Shown: positions 1 to 12,591, numbered from the stretch's first letter. The stretch: DNA of 64,000 bases from Ovis canadensis (GCF_042477335.2 NC_091254.1:95631501-95695500); one strand, 5' to 3'. Notes: generated from the letters alone by a model not told the origin. Made by a program: numbers and translations.

Positions 1-1212
1 ACACCACAGTTCAAAAGCATCAATTCTTCAGCACTCAGCCTTCTTTATGGTCCAACTTTCACATCCATATATGACCACTGGAAAAACCAAAGCTTTGACT
101 AGACGGACCTTTGTTGGCAAAATAATGTCTCTGCTCTTTAATATGCTATCTAGGTTGGTCATAACTTTTCTTCCAAGGAGTAAGCGCCTTTTAATTGCAT
201 GGCTGCAGTCACCATTTGCAGTGATTTTGGAGCCCAGAAAAATAGTCTGTCACTATTTCCATTGTGATCCACACAGTCAAAGGCTTTGGCATAGTCAATA
301 AAGCAGAAATAGATGTTTTTCTGGAACTCTCTTGCTTTTTGAATGATCCAGTAGATGTTGGCAATTTGATCTCTGGTTCCTCTGCCTTTTCTAAAACCAG
401 CTTGAACATCTGGAAGTTCATGGTTCACGTATTGCTGAAGCCTGGCTTGGAGAATTTTGAGGATTAGTTTACTAGCATGTGAGATGAGTGCAATTGTGTG
501 GTAGTTTGAGCATTCTTTGGCATTGCCTTTCTTTGGGATTGGAATGAAAACTGACCTTTTCCAGTCCTGTGGCCACTGCTGAGGCATGGGGTCACAAGGA
601 GTCAGACACAACTGAGCGACTGAACTGAACTGAACTGATTTCCATTGTTTCCCCATCTATTTGCCATGAAGTGATGGACCAGATGCCATGATCTTACTTT
701 TCTGAATGTTGACTTTTAAGCCACCTTTTTCACTCTCCTCTTTCACTTTCATCAAGAGGTTCTTGAGTTCTTCTTCACTTCTGCCATAAGGGTGGTGTCA
801 TCTACATATCTGAGGTTATTGATATTTCTCCCAGCAATCTTGATTCCAGCTTGTGCTTCATCCAGTCCAACATTTCTCATGATGTACTCCACATATAAGT
901 TAAATAAGCAAGGTGACAATATACAGCCTTGATGTACTCCTTTCCTCATTTGAAACCAGTCTGTTGTTTCATGTCCAGTTCTAACTGTTGCTTCTTGACC
1001 TGCATACAGATTTCTCAGGAGGCAGGTCAGGTGGTCTGGTATTCCCATCTCTTTAAGAATTTTCCACAGTTTGTTCCACACTGTCAAAGGCTTTGGCATA
1101 GTCAATAAAGCAGAAGTAGATGTTTTGCTGGAACTCACTCACTTTTTCGATGATCCAACAGATGTTGGCAATTTGATCTCTGGTTCTTCTGCCTTTTCTA
1201 AATCCAGCTTGA
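1..1212 (-). mobile_element. RTE-BovB LINE, minus strand, interrupted by a second BovB
   Basis: The minus strand encodes broken pieces of the BovB reverse transcriptase, including the FIDYAKAFD motif, and the sequence runs toward the BovB 3' end at the left edge of the window. The host copy reads continuously from 1-265 to about 649-1212 if the 266-637 insert is removed. It carries stops and frameshifts and cannot encode a working enzyme. Confidence 0.9.
266..637 (+). mobile_element. 5'-inverted (twin-primed) BovB insertion nested in older BovB
   Basis: The insert is flanked by the direct repeat ATTTCCATTGT at 255-265 and 638-648. Its right end (about 584-637) is the canonical BovB 3' terminus in plus orientation, ending in repeated ACTGA units. 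Its left part (266 to about 583) is an internal BovB reverse transcriptase segment in the opposite orientation. This is the structure expected of twin priming. Confidence 0.75.
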
Positions 1213-1944
1213 CCAAACATCAGCATGAATCCCAACCATAGGTATGTGTATGTCTCCTCCCTCTTGAACATCCTTCCCACCTCCCTCCCCATCCCATCCT
1301 CTTGGTTATTACAGAGCCCTGGCATGAGTTCCCTGGACCATACATCAAATTCCCATTGGTTATCTCTTTCGCATATGGTTAAGTATGTAGGAGAAACAGT
1401 TTTGAACGAGCCAACAACTCACATTTCTGACTCTTTTGCCCCATTGCTGGGTGATGTTGAAGGCAGCACCTTTATTATGCTCTTTTTTAATTCCACTGGC
1501 TCCCTTGCTTTAGGCTTCAGTAACTAGTGGCCACAGGAACTTCAATTGCAATATCAAAGCTGAAAGGTTTCTGAGCCAAGTATGATGGGTGGTCATCTAT
1601 TAGACTGAACATCAGGTGACATGCTTATTTCATTTTGCTAAACTAAGGGCAGCCAAAAGTGGAAAGGGAAACCGAGAAATCTCTCAGAATGTTGCTCACT
1701 CACCTCAAAAATAATTAAAGATTTTCATGAAGGAGGTGAGTATACATAAGCCTCAATTCTTAACTTTCTACGTCCCTTCGGCTGCCTGTCAAAGAACATG
1801 GAGAAAGCAGGCTGCGTCCTGCTTTCTTGGCAGGAACCCCAGAATCTTTCTGCTCTGTGTGCTTGCTGGAGAGTCTGAGAAAGTGGTATAATTTACATGT
1901 TTGGAAGCATGATTGATATAAAAGGAATAAAATCATTTCTTCAC
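1213..1944. other. intergenic; partial L1-like start, otherwise unique
   Basis: About 1213-1385 resembles the C-rich 3' region of artiodactyl L1 (CCCTCCCC-type run followed by AGTTCCCTGGACCATAC). The rest, 1390-1944, shows no repeat or gene I recognise. Confidence 0.4.
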
Positions 1945-2100
1945 GTTGTTTAGTCCCTAAATCAGGTCTAGCTCTTTTGCAAGCCCTTGGACTGTAGCCC
2001 GCCAGGCTCCTCTGTCCATGGGATTCCCCAGGCAAGAATACTGGGGTGGGTTGCCATTTCCTCTTCCAGGGGTTCTTCTCGACCCAGGCATTGAGCCACG
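1945..2100 (-). repeat. Bov-tA-type SINE fragment
   Basis: The antisense core (GACTGTAGCCCGCCAGGCTCC, then GGCAAGAATACTGGGGTGGG) matches the ruminant Bov-tA family. The tRNA-derived head is truncated. Confidence 0.85.
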
Positions 2101-2942
2101 GATAAATGTATCTGACAACTCTTGACTTCTTTCACTTCAGTCTCCATGAGTATCTGTGGATTTAGGGGTAAACATTATGCAACTTGAGAATGAAATATGG
2201 GTGATTCAGAATCACGGGATATGGTAAGACCAAGTGCTTGCCAGCCCCAGCCATGGGCTGAAGGGCTAAAGTTTCAGGCAGTGGAATAAAAGGCAAGTAA
2301 GTGATAGGTTTCAGATAATGAATACGGGTGAGTTCACTGATGACACCCAGATGAAAAGCTGAAATCCGTGGAGCAAAAAGAAGCGGTCTACTTGGAAAAA
2401 TTTTCAGTGGAGGAGGCAACCCATGGAGCAATACTATTGCAAAAGTATGGGATATCAGAAAATATAACTTGATGTTTAAAAGAGCGATAAAGTACAGAAA
2501 ATAGTACAACAAACACCTGTACGGCTACTACCCAGAAAATAACAAATGTCAGCATTTGTTGTTTTACATTTCTTTTTAAGAATGTGTTAAAACATTTGAT
2601 AACATAATCAAACAGTCCCTTTTGTAGCTCCTGTCTCATTTCTTACTTCCTCGGAGACACTGTATCCATTGTTTAAAAAATAAGACAGGAATTTACAGTT
2701 TGGTATTTTATTTATTATCATTTAGAATGATTACTTAAAAGGATGTCCAACTAAGACTTATTTAAGAAAATAACCTGATTAGAACATGAGGAAATAGAAA
2801 CGAGGAAAAATCACAAAGGCTATTTCTTCAGAATTATGAGCTCTGGTGCTATGTAGTGGAAAAAGATAAGTTACAGAGGATATAAAAATAAAGAGCTCAA
2901 TAGTGTCTGGAAATTCAAACAGGTATTCACTAAGCAATGCAT
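2101..2942. other. intergenic unique sequence
   Basis: No repeat, exon or RNA gene is recognised. Short open frames here have no coding features. Confidence 0.5.
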
Positions 2943-3190
2943 TTTTTTGAAGTATAGTTGATTTATAATGTGTTAGTTTCAAGTGTACAGCAAAGTGATT
3001 CAGTAATATATACAAATATGTATGTACCCATAAATATTCCTTTTCAGATTCTTTTCTGTTTAGGCTATTACAAGATATTGAGTATAGTTCTCTGTGGTAT
3101 ACAGTAGGTCCTTGTCGTTTCCCTATTTTATATATAGTATTGTGTATGTGTTAATCCCAGACTGCTAATTTATCCCTCCCCCAGCAATGC
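2943..3190 (-). repeat. L1 3' untranslated-region fragment
   Basis: The text GAAGTATAGTTGATTTATAA, then TACAAGATATTGAGTATAGT and the CCTCCCCCAG end are typical of old artiodactyl L1 3' regions in antisense orientation. Confidence 0.75.
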
Positions 3191-4200
3191 GTATTTGTTA
3201 AGCTCTTATTTTGTGTTAGTATCCTGTGAAAGGGACAGTCAAAGAAATGTAAGCCACCGTACCTGTCTTCCTAGCCCTCGAAATACGCTTGGGTGCCTTG
3301 CACCCAGTGACACTGATGGAGGAGGCGCAGCTACTGACAAGGAGGATTCCCAGGTGGCCGTGGGCCACCCGTGTCCTTGGTCCAAGGTCAAACAGCTCCC
3401 AGGGGGCAGAGACCAGACTGAACCAGTTCTTTCAACTGTAAAACAGCTCTGTAATTTTGTGATCCAAACAGTTGGCCCAAGGACCACAAATTTTTTTTTT
3501 TAATTGATATTGACTTGGCCTGCCCAGTTTCATAGATTCAAGGCAACATACAATGGTAACTTGGAGTGTTCCGAAGAAAATTCGTACTGCTCCAGTTCGG
3601 AGTATGCCCTTCCGACAGGTACCAGCGGGGCGGGGGGTGACTCCGGGAGATGGAGCGTGCGATGCCCTGCGCCCTCCGCGGACGACTCTCTGAATGGATG
3701 CGCATAGAGCAGCCCCAGCCCCAGTGTATGCCTCCAGTCTGCCTCCGCGGGGCTTGGCTTTGTCCAGCCAGCCTGAAGATATTATACAGATGTTATCTGG
3801 CCTGGTCGACGTAAAGGAAAGACCCAACTGGGTGTCTAACCCTGGAAGATTTAGCTCCCCACCTGTCAAACGTCACTTAGCCCGCACCTGGCTCCCCGTT
3901 CCATTTCTCCAACCTTGGCTACCGCCCTGCCGGCCTAATCTCTGTTTATGCCTTTCCTTGTCATCCTGGCGTGATGCATGATCCACCTCCTCTCAGTCTG
4001 TGACCTCAGCCCTCCTTTTGCCTCTGGCTTTCATCTCCCTTCTCTGACTCTTTGATAAAACAAACAGGCTTCCCATCAACACCCGGGCTGGCCCACTGGC
4101 CCCGGGGACCCATCCTCCCGTCAGCAGAGCCGCCTGGGCCGGACCTGGCCTAACCCACTTTGCTGCCCGAGTTAAATTTGTTTGAGTTTACTACTATTTA
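3191..4200. other. intergenic unique sequence, moderately GC-rich
   Basis: I see no repeat. A locally CpG-rich stretch at 3600-3780 has no exon-like feature. Confidence 0.4.
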
Positions 4201-4432
4201 GGGGCTTCCCAGGTGGCGCTAGTGGCAAAAGAACTCGCCTGCCAATGCAGGAGGCGTAAGAGATGCAGGTTCAATCCCTGGGTCTGGAATATCCCCTAGA
4301 GGAAGGCATGGTAACCCACTCCAGTATTCTTACCTGGAGGAGTCCCATGGACAAAGGAGCCTGGCAGGCTATAGTCTGTGGGTTTGCAAAGAGTCAGACG
4401 TGGCTGAAGTGACTTAGCACTTAGCTCACACA
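4201..4432 (+). repeat. Bov-tA SINE
   Basis: The element starts with the tRNA-derived head GGGGCTTCCCAGGTGGCGC and runs through the shared Bov-tA body to GACTTAGCAC, so it is nearly full length. Confidence 0.92.
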
Positions 4433-4667
4433 CACTACTACTTCAGTCTCTTATTTATTAATTCAGCTCATCTATTGTCAGTTATTTTCTGTAATAAAAC
4501 TCAAGAAATGCACAGCTATTATAAAATGATTCAAATAAGAAAGATACAGTAAAAAAAAATCAGATAATGAAGAGGGTAGGGAATAATTATACCAAAAAAA
4601 TATCTAAGGCTAACTGATGCATGGGTAGTCCCCAGTGTTTTTAACAGTTTTTAGCATCACAGAAAGT

Positions 4668-4892
4668 GTGCGTATTCAGTTGTTCGGTTGTGTCTGTACA
4701 ATCCCATGGACTATAGCCGGCCAGACTTCTCTGTCCAAGGATTCTCCAGGCAAGAATACTGGAGCGGGTTGCCATTTTCCCACTCCAGGGGATCTTCCTG
4801 ACCCAGGGATCAAACCCACGTCTCCTGGGTCTTCTGCACTGGCAGTTGGCCTTTTTTTTTTTTTTTAAACACTCGTGCCACCTGGGAAGTCC
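4668..4892 (-). repeat. Bov-tA SINE
   Basis: Antisense copy ending in CCACCTGGGAAGTCC, with a T14 run inside the tRNA-derived part at about 4853-4866. Confidence 0.9.
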
Positions 4893-7303
4893 AGCTTCAC
4901 AGAAACCATGACCCAAAAAAAAAGAAGAGAGACCTAGAGATTATGAATTAACACAAGTTATATAACCTAAGTACAGAGTAGAGGAATCATATTAGTTCAT
5001 CTGGAAAAAAATAATTTCTACAGTCAACTTTAAGAAGAAAAAAAGATTCAATGAAGAAATAACTTTTTTCTCTGAGTATTAAATAATTATTTCTCTGAGT
5101 ATTAAAGACAAATAAACTGACCATTCCCTCATAGGAGAATTTTAAGCCTCAAGAACAGCGCATTTTGGTGAGATAAAAAGGTGTATTCTCCTTTTTGATC
5201 TTAAAGAATTTTCCACTATTGCAAATATCACTGTGGTTGGAATGTGCCATCTGTGGGAACCATCACTCATCCTGACCCCTTCCGTGGTCTCTGACGTGAT
5301 CTAATTTCTCTGAATGCTACTAGAACTTGCTAACTTTAATTACCACTTAGCACCTGAAAATTGATACTTTGAAGGTGGAGGAGAGCTCTCCAAGTTTCCT
5401 TGAAGCGACACTATTTTCTTGACAGGTCCATTGTGCAGAATAGACCCATCATTTCATTAGTCCTGGACATCAGATTGGAGGGATCGGACTTCATTCGCTT
5501 CTCAGCGTGTCGGGGCCTGACAGCTCCTTTAGGACGGTTTTGAAATTCCCTTATCCCTCCTGACCCCTGTGACCTGCCTTCTCCTTGGCAGGCATGGACC
5601 CTCTGTAGGGCGGGGTGGGGAGTACCACCCACCTTTCCCTTTTAGGGCTTTTCAAAGCTGTCCTTTTAGAAGCCACACAAGAATCGGAGCCCACGGGCCA
5701 TGCATGGAGGCCTTCTTTTAACTTTGCCCCAGTGATCCACGCGGACAAACCCAGCAGCCTGAGTCAACGATTCGGCAGAAGGACGCATGTTTCAATCCGT
5801 GCGATTTCTTCACTATCAGAATTGGATGGCAAGAGAAAAGGCCAGATTTTTCATGGCCTCGGGCACATGCCAACCTCCTAGCTCTGCAACAGATGCCAGG
5901 CCCCCCTGCCAATGTGAAGACGGGGTTCGCAGGTCCCTGATTCTCCAATCTGGGCCCACAGCCTTGGCTGAGAATGTTGTCAGAGCATCAGCCTAACGGA
6001 GGAGACGACGGGGGTGATGACGGTGACTTTCAATTAGCACTTTGCTCCGCCGAGCTGGCCACCTGTCAACTGGCACAGAGGCGGCCCATCAGCCACCTCA
6101 GACAGGGCAACACAGCCAGATCTGGAGGGAGAGATGGCAGTGAACACGGGGAGCAGCAAAAATGAATTGGAGGAACTGGGGGCTAGGTGGGGCTGGGGCT
6201 CTGGTGGAGTCAGCTGTCCCTCCAGCTCCTGTCTGCAGGGACAGGGAGAACGTGACTGGGACACCAGAGTGCAAGTTCCAACCTGACTTTTCTGCACAGT
6301 CTGCTGGAAAGTGCATCATTTTGTGTGCTGATCTTAAACAGGATTCCCCAGGCCTCCCCCGTTTGTCTGTTTCCAAAAGAACCAAGTTGACACCTTGATA
6401 GCTTGGGATCCAAGACAAAATATATCTTAGACTGAAAAATGTTGACGAATTGAAAAAAAAAAATTATCCTAACAACTAATGACACAATTCCTCTCAATTT
6501 TCTTTTTATGCGTTGCCTTGGAGACAAGACCTCTTTCAGTCAAAGCTCCCTGTTCTCGGGGAAACTGAAATTGATGTGGGAAGCACTTTTGCCGCCTTTT
6601 ATGCATGAGGGTGCAGGCAATCCTCCTGCGTCCGAGGGGAAAATACTGGTGCCTTGCAGGCATGCGGACAGATGCTTCCGGAAATGTCACCTAGGCACAG
6701 GGTGTCCCCAGGCCCGACCAGCACAGGAAAGTCAGGGCACCTTCGCCAGCACCCACCTGCAAGCAAATGACAACCCAGCCCTCGGCACCAGCTGCTGTTA
6801 GGGCATCGGAAAATCCATGGAAAACTCATGCTCCTGACTTGCCCTGAAGCGAGCTCTTAAACACTCTACTCATATCCCAGCGCCTCCTCATGCAGGCTGG
6901 CTGCCAAGACAGTGGGAGAGGCGTGGAGAGAACCCGAGGGGCCATAGTCAACAATCGGGGCTGAACGAGAGACTGCTACTAAAAACCCTACTGAGGACTC
7001 AGGCCTGGTTGGCCTTGACATTGATCAGAGCAATGGCGTGACTATTCAGCCCTTCATATGGGGAACAAGTTGAAGAATTCAAAGTGAAAAACAGCAGCTT
7101 CAAAGAGTAGTCTCTGTAAGGCTAAGATGAGCTCTCCTTTTATGTCACTAAGTCAAGACCAGATTTTATATACAATGCAACCTTTTCACTTTCCGGAAAT
7201 CTTGAAATTGGAGGAAATTAGTCTCTGTTTGTTTGATTGACTTTTAGTCTTGTTATTATTATTACTATTGTTGTAGTAGTTGTTGTTATTTTATGGAAAT
7301 ATA
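4893..7303. other. repeat-poor intergenic block 3' of EFNB2
   Basis: Here 2.4 kb lacks any ruminant SINE or LINE that I recognise, unlike its flanks. It includes an X-box-like motif GTTGCCTTGGAGAC at 6512-6525 and an E-box/homeodomain-rich stretch at 6020-6080. It may hold conserved regulatory DNA, but no function is shown by the sequence. Confidence 0.4.
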
Positions 7304-7622
7304 AGGCTTCCCAGATGGCAGTAGTGGTAAAGAACCTGTCTGCCAATGCAGGAGATAAAAGAAACACAAGTTTGGTCCCTGTGTCAGTATTCTTTCCTGG
7401 AAAATCCCATGAACAGAGGAACTTGGTGGGCTACAGTCCCTGGGGTCGCAGAGTCCAACACAACTGAGCGACTTCACTTTCACTTTCAGGAAGATCACCT
7501 GGAGGACCATGGCAACCCACTCAGGTATTCCTGCCTGGAGAATGCCACGGACAGAGTAGCCTGGTGGGCTACAGTCCACGGGGGTCGCACAGAGTTGGAC
7601 AGGACTGAAGTGACTTAGCACA
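7304..7622 (+). repeat. Bov-tA/Bov-A2 dimer-type SINE
   Basis: A tRNA-derived head at 7304 is followed by two tandem copies of the Bov-A body, joined at about 7490, ending in GACTTAGCACAAGC. Confidence 0.88.
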
Positions 7623-7756
7623 AGCGTGCATAGTTCCAATGATAAACCATAATGGAAAAGAATGAAAATAAAGAATGCATACACATATATCACTGAACCA
7701 CTTTGCTATACAGCAGTAATGAGCACAACATTGTATGAAATAAGTCATCTATGTGT

Positions 7757-7977
7757 GCATGTGTGCGCTGAGTCACTCTAGCGACTAAGTCCAACTCTGT
7801 GCAACCCTACGGACCGTAGTGCACCAGGCTCCTCTGTCCAAGCAAGAACAGTGGAGTGTGGGTTGCCATGCCCTCCTCCAGGGGATCTTCCTGACCCAGG
7901 GATTGAACCTCACATCTCTTTTGTTTCCTGCACTGGCAGGCAGGTTCTTTAACCACTAGTGCCACCTGGAAAGCCCA
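7757..7977 (-). repeat. Bov-tA SINE
   Basis: Antisense copy from GAGTCACTCTAGCGAC to the complement of the head, CCACCTGGAAAGCCC. Confidence 0.9.
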
Positions 7978-8555
7978 AATTATCTATACTTGAAAAATAA
8001 AATAATAAAAATAACAATAGGCTTGTTTTCATTCTCCTGAAAAAAAGAGAGTGATGGGCCTTGCTGGGCTCCAGGTCAGAGGAAGGACAGGTACTCGGTG
8101 GAGGAGGAAGGATGTCAGCTGATCCTGGGCCCAGACCAATCAGAAGGGATGCAACTGGGACACAGGAGCGAAAGAGGAAAGGACGGTTTGCCAGGTTGTT
8201 GGAGCATCCAACTTGACAGAACACGGGAAATAGTTAAACAGAGAGGGAAGCACCAAAGCAGAGTTACTTTTTTTCATATTATACAGCTTTGCGTGTATAG
8301 CCCAGAACAGAATAGTGTGATGATCGTCCACACCCAGTCCACAGACTCAGTGCTTTTCAAGATTTTGTCATATTAGCTTTATCTGCACTTTTTCTTTGCT
8401 CAAGAATTTTATGGGAAATAAATCCTGAAGAGCCTGTCACTGCATTTTGCATCTCTGACAAGCAGGCTGATTCCCTGCCATGTCCCATGAAATCAGCAAT
8501 AGTCTCTCTTTTTTTTTTTTCATTTTTATTTTATATTGGAGAATGTTTGATTAGC
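7978..8555. other. intergenic unique sequence with a short L1 piece
   Basis: 8521-8553 (TTTTATATTGGAGAATGTTTG) resembles an L1 3' end into which the next SINE inserted. The rest is unassigned. Confidence 0.4.
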
Positions 8556-8782
8556 AGGCTTCCCAGGTGACGCTAGTGGTAAAGAACCCGCCTGCCAATG
8601 CAGAAAATATGAGATGAAGGTTTGATCCTCGGGTTGGGAAGATCCCCCAGAGGAGGTCAGGGCGACCCACTCCAGTATTCTTGCCTGGAGAATCCCCATG
8701 GACAGAGGAGCCTGGGGGGCTACAGTCCACGGGGTCGCAAAGAGTCGGACACGACTGAAGCGACTTAGCACACATGTGCACA
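8556..8782 (+). repeat. Bov-tA SINE inserted in an L1 3' fragment
   Basis: Near full-length plus copy. The flanking TTTGATTAGC and TTGATCAACA look like the two sides of one L1 site, suggesting a diverged target duplication. Confidence 0.88.
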
Positions 8783-9128
8783 TAGTTGATCAACAACACT
8801 GTCAGCAATAGTCTTTTGATTCATTTAATCAAATGAATCTATAAACAAATTTCCCAATGGTCTCAAAAATGTCTTTTTACAGTTGAGTTGTTCAAATCAG
8901 AGTTCAGACAAGATCAATACATCATATTGGATTGTCATGATTTGCAAGTCGTGTTCCTCCACAGCCATTTCTGCTGGGTTTTGTGTGTGCTTGCTTTCAT
9001 TCCTACCATTGACTAGCACGGAAATCCCATCACTTAGCCTTCGGAAGAGCCCACACTGTGGACTTGTGTTTGCTTCCCTGTGCCGTCCCTTCACTACGGT
9101 GCTCAGCCTGGACGCTTACAAGAATATA

Positions 9129-9378
9129 AAACCTTCCCTGGTGGTCCAGTGAATAAGAATCCATCGGCCAGTGCAGGGGACACAGGGTTGATCCCTGGTC
9201 CAGGAAGCTTCTACGTGCCTCGGAGCAACTAAGCCCGAGCACCGCGACTACTAAGCCCACACGCCTAGAGCCTGTGCTCCACAGGAAGAGACGGCGCGGT
9301 GAGACGCCCGGCCCCACAGCTCGAGCGGAGCCCCCTCGCTCAGCCGCGAAGACCCAGTGCAGCCACAAATACACAAAA
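9129..9378 (+). repeat. CHR-type (tRNA-Glu-derived) SINE, near full length
   Basis: It starts with TTCCCTGGTGGTCCAGTG and continues through the GC-rich CHR body (GAGCAACTAAGCCCGAGC, then CGAAGACCCAGTGCAGCC) to an A-rich end. Confidence 0.88.
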
Positions 9379-9873
9379 TTCAAAAACACTGGCATGAGTT
9401 AAGAAAACCAAGCAGAGTATTCTGCAAGAAAAGGTGAGTTCCTGTCTTTTTTAAAAATTAAACGTTATGATTATTTTTAAAGCAGCTTTAGAGGCACAGA
9501 AAACTTAAGGTAAAGGCCCCAGATTTCTTGCGAAACCCCTCCCGCTCAGCCGCCCCGTCACCCACAGCCCCGCTGGAGCGGGACGTCTGCTGCCGCGAAT
9601 CAGCCTACGTGGATGCATCACAACCCCTGAAAGACTGTAGTTCACACCAGGACTCACTCTAGTGTTGTTCATTCTCTGGGTCTGAACAAATGAATGTTCA
9701 AGGACATGTATCCATCCTTACGGTGTTTACGGAATATTTTCACTGCCCTAAAAATCCTCCATGCTTCAGCTATTCATCTCCCATCCCCCTAAATCCCTGA
9801 CAATCTCTAATCTTTTTTTCTGGCTTCATAATTGTGCCATTTCCAGAATGTCATATAGTTGTAATTATGTAGT

Positions 9874-10076
9874 GAAAAGTGCGAAAGTGAAAGTCGCTCA
9901 GACATGTCCGACTCTTTGCAACCCCATAGGTTATACAGCCCATGGAATTCTCCAGGCCAGAATACTGGACTGGGTTGCCTTTCCCTTCTCCAGGGGATCT
10001 TCCCAATCCAGGGCTCAAACCCAGGTCTTCCGCATTGCAGGAGGAGTCTTTACCAGCTGAGACACCAGGGAAGCCC
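9874..10076 (-). repeat. Bov-tA SINE with 11-bp target duplication
   Basis: AATTATGTAGT occurs on both sides, at 9863-9873 and 10077-10087, which marks a clean insertion into the L1. Confidence 0.93.
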
Positions 10077-10095
10077 AATTATGTAGTAGGCAGCC

Positions 10096-10372
10096 TTTCC
10101 AGCGGAGAAGGCAGTGGCACACCACTCCAGTACTCTTGCCTGGAAAATCCCATGGATGGAGGAGCCTGGTAGGCTGCAGTCCATGCTAAGGGTCGGACAC
10201 GGCTGAGAGACTTCCCTTTCCCTTTTCACTTTCATGCATTGGAGAAGGAAATGGCAACCCACTCCAGTGTTCTTGCCTGGAGAATCCCAGGGATGGGGGA
10301 GCCTGGTGGGCTGCCGTCTATGGGGTCGCACAGAGTCAGACACAACTGAATCGGCTTAGCAGCAGCAGCAAA
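10096..10372 (+). repeat. Bov-A2-type SINE
   Basis: Two Bov-A bodies in plus orientation are separated by the CACTTTCATGCATTGG linker and end in an AGCAGCAGCAG tail. Confidence 0.9.
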
Positions 10373-10728
10373 GGCATGTGATGGCGTTTCTTTGTTTTAA
10401 TCTGAGTATTCCTGATAACGTAAGATGTGCAGCATTTTTGCATATGCTCATTTGCCATATGCATATCTTCTCTGGTGAGGTGTCCGTTAAAATGTTTGGC
10501 CCATTTTTTGAGTTATTTTCCTATTGCTGAGTTTTAAAGAGTTCTTTGTGTATTTTGAGTAACAGTCCTTTATTAGATATGCATTTGCAAATATTTTCCC
10601 CCAGTCTCTAAGTGTGTCTTTTCATTCTCTTCGCAGTGTCTTTTATAATGCAGAATTTAAAAATTTTAATAGAGTCCAGCTTATCAATTATTTCCTTCAT
10701 GTGCCATACCTTTGGTTTTGTATCTGAA

Positions 10729-10921
10729 AGTGTTAGTCACTCAGTCGTGTCTGACTGTTTGTGACCCCATAGCCAGCCAGGCTCCTCTGTCCATGGGATT
10801 CTCCAGGCCAGAAGACTGGAGTGGGTAGCCATTCCCTTCTCCGGGGGATCTTCCCAACCCAGGGATGGAACCCAGGTCTCCCACATTGCAGGCAGATTCT
10901 TTACTGTCAGAGCCATCAGGT
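10729..10921 (-). repeat. Bov-tA SINE
   Basis: Antisense copy from GTGTTAGTCACTCAGTCG to CAGAGCCATCAGG, inserted in the L1. Confidence 0.9.
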
Positions 10922-11370
10922 AAAAAGTCATCGCCAAATCCAGGGTAATCTAGGCTTTTCCCTATTGTATTCTCTAGGAGTTTTATAGCTTTGAGCTTTA
11001 CAATTATGTCTGTGATTCATTTTCAGTTGATTTTGGTGATGGGTGTAAGAACTGTGTCTAAATTAATTTTTTTTTGCGTGTCCAGTGGTTCCAGCACCCT
11101 TTCCCGAAAAGACTGTCTTTTCTCCATTTGTATTATCATTGTTCCTTTTTTCTAAGATTCATTGACTGTATTTATTGGGTTGAACGGGCTCTCTGTTCTC
11201 TTGGATTGCCTGTTTCATCTATTTCTTTTTTACTAAGCAGTCTTGATTATTAGACTTCATAATTCCTGAAGTCAAGTGGTGTCAATCCTTCAACTGAGTT
11301 CTTCTTTACTACTGTGCTGGGTATTTTGGGTTTATTGCCTCTGCCTACAAGTTTAGTTTTGAAAAGAGCT

Positions 11371-12017
11371 TTTTAGACCAAATCTTTAGAATGACTCCAT
11401 GGTTTATTTAGTTGCAAATAACACCTTATTGATTATAACCACTATAAAACAAACCGACACAACCATCATCTCTCACCCACGTTAATGCTGTTTATGTTTG
11501 CGGACGGCTTACCTTTGTGAATATCAGGAAGCAGGGACTCTGCAAGGCTGGGACAGCCTATTCAGTTTGGTCAATGATGTTTATACCCCAGATTTCCTCA
11601 TTTCGTGAATTGTTTTCAGGACAGTTGAATAGAAACAGTTTTCGCTTTGAATACGTTAAAGTGAATTAAAATGTAAATGGTAAATGCATTATCTTTACAA
11701 GTATCCTTTCACCTATTTCCAAAGGAAATATTTTCATTGAAAAAATAAAATGTCTCATGTTCTTCTGATGCCTGATGATGGTCGTGATTGCAGCAATTTC
11801 TGCTTTGCTCTGTTGCACTCGGGCCCCCAAACCTTCCACCGCTCGCTGGGGGTCTGCAGCTGAATCTCAGGGCTCTGACTTTTACTGAGGCTCCTAGTCC
11901 TCCTCGGCCACTTCTCCTCCTCTCCTTCTCTCTCCCTCTGATCCTGGAGACCGCTCACACTTGCTGTTCCTGCGACGAACCCTCCAACATAAGTTTAAAG
12001 TCCATTTACATAGAATG
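11371..12017. other. intergenic unique sequence
   Basis: No repeat or exon is recognised. 11860-11945 is a CT-rich tract. Confidence 0.4.
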
Positions 12018-12210
12018 GGGTTTCCTAGGTGCACAGAGGTAAAGAATCCACCTGAAATGCAGGTTGATCCCTGGGTCAGGAAGATCCCCAGGAGTAGAAA
12101 CTAGCAACCCACTCCAGTATTCTTGCCTGGGAAATCCCACGGACAGAGGAGCCTGGCAGGCTACAGTCCATGGGGTCCCTCAAAGAGTCAGACACTCCTG
12201 AGCACACACA
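12018..12210 (+). repeat. Bov-tA SINE
   Basis: Plus copy from GGTTTCCTAGGTGCACAGAG through CAGGCTACAGTCCATGGGG to a CAC-rich end. Confidence 0.88.
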
Positions 12211-12324
12211 CATTTACGCAGAACATCTACACAGGGAATTATAAGCAGATTATGTTTGGCGTGGTGTGTGCGTGGTTGGATATTTCTGAGAGATCCTACT
12301 GTGTTTTAAAGTATGTGTTTCTCC

Positions 12325-12556
12325 TTTAATTTATTCTGACTGCGCTGCATCTTCAGCGCTGCATGGACTTGCCCAAGTTGTGGCCAGCTTTTCCCAGCTG
12401 TGGCGCGCGGGCTTCTCACGTGGCAGCATCTCCCGTCGCAGAGCCCAGGCCCCAGGGCCTGCAGGCTTCAGCAGCTGCAGCTCCGGGCTCCAGAGCACAG
12501 GCTCACCAGCTGTGGCTCATGGGCTTAAATGCGCCTCGGCATGTGAGATCTTCCAA

Positions 12557-12591
<35 letters not shown>

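Larger units (their letters stand above)
9440..11370 (-). repeat. old L1 (L1M-type) 3' part, interrupted by three SINEs
   Basis: Pieces at 9450-9873, 10376-10728 and 10922-11370 match the antisense of L1 ORF2 and 3' regions (for example GGTGAGGTGTCCGTTAAAATG, GTTTTATAGCTTTGAG and AAGACTGTCTTTTCTCCATT). The element is decayed and non-coding. Confidence 0.75.

Noticed and set aside
159..1138. Reverse transcriptase-like open frames
   Set aside because: They are pieces of dead BovB copies with stops, frameshifts and an inverted nested insert, not a working polymerase gene.
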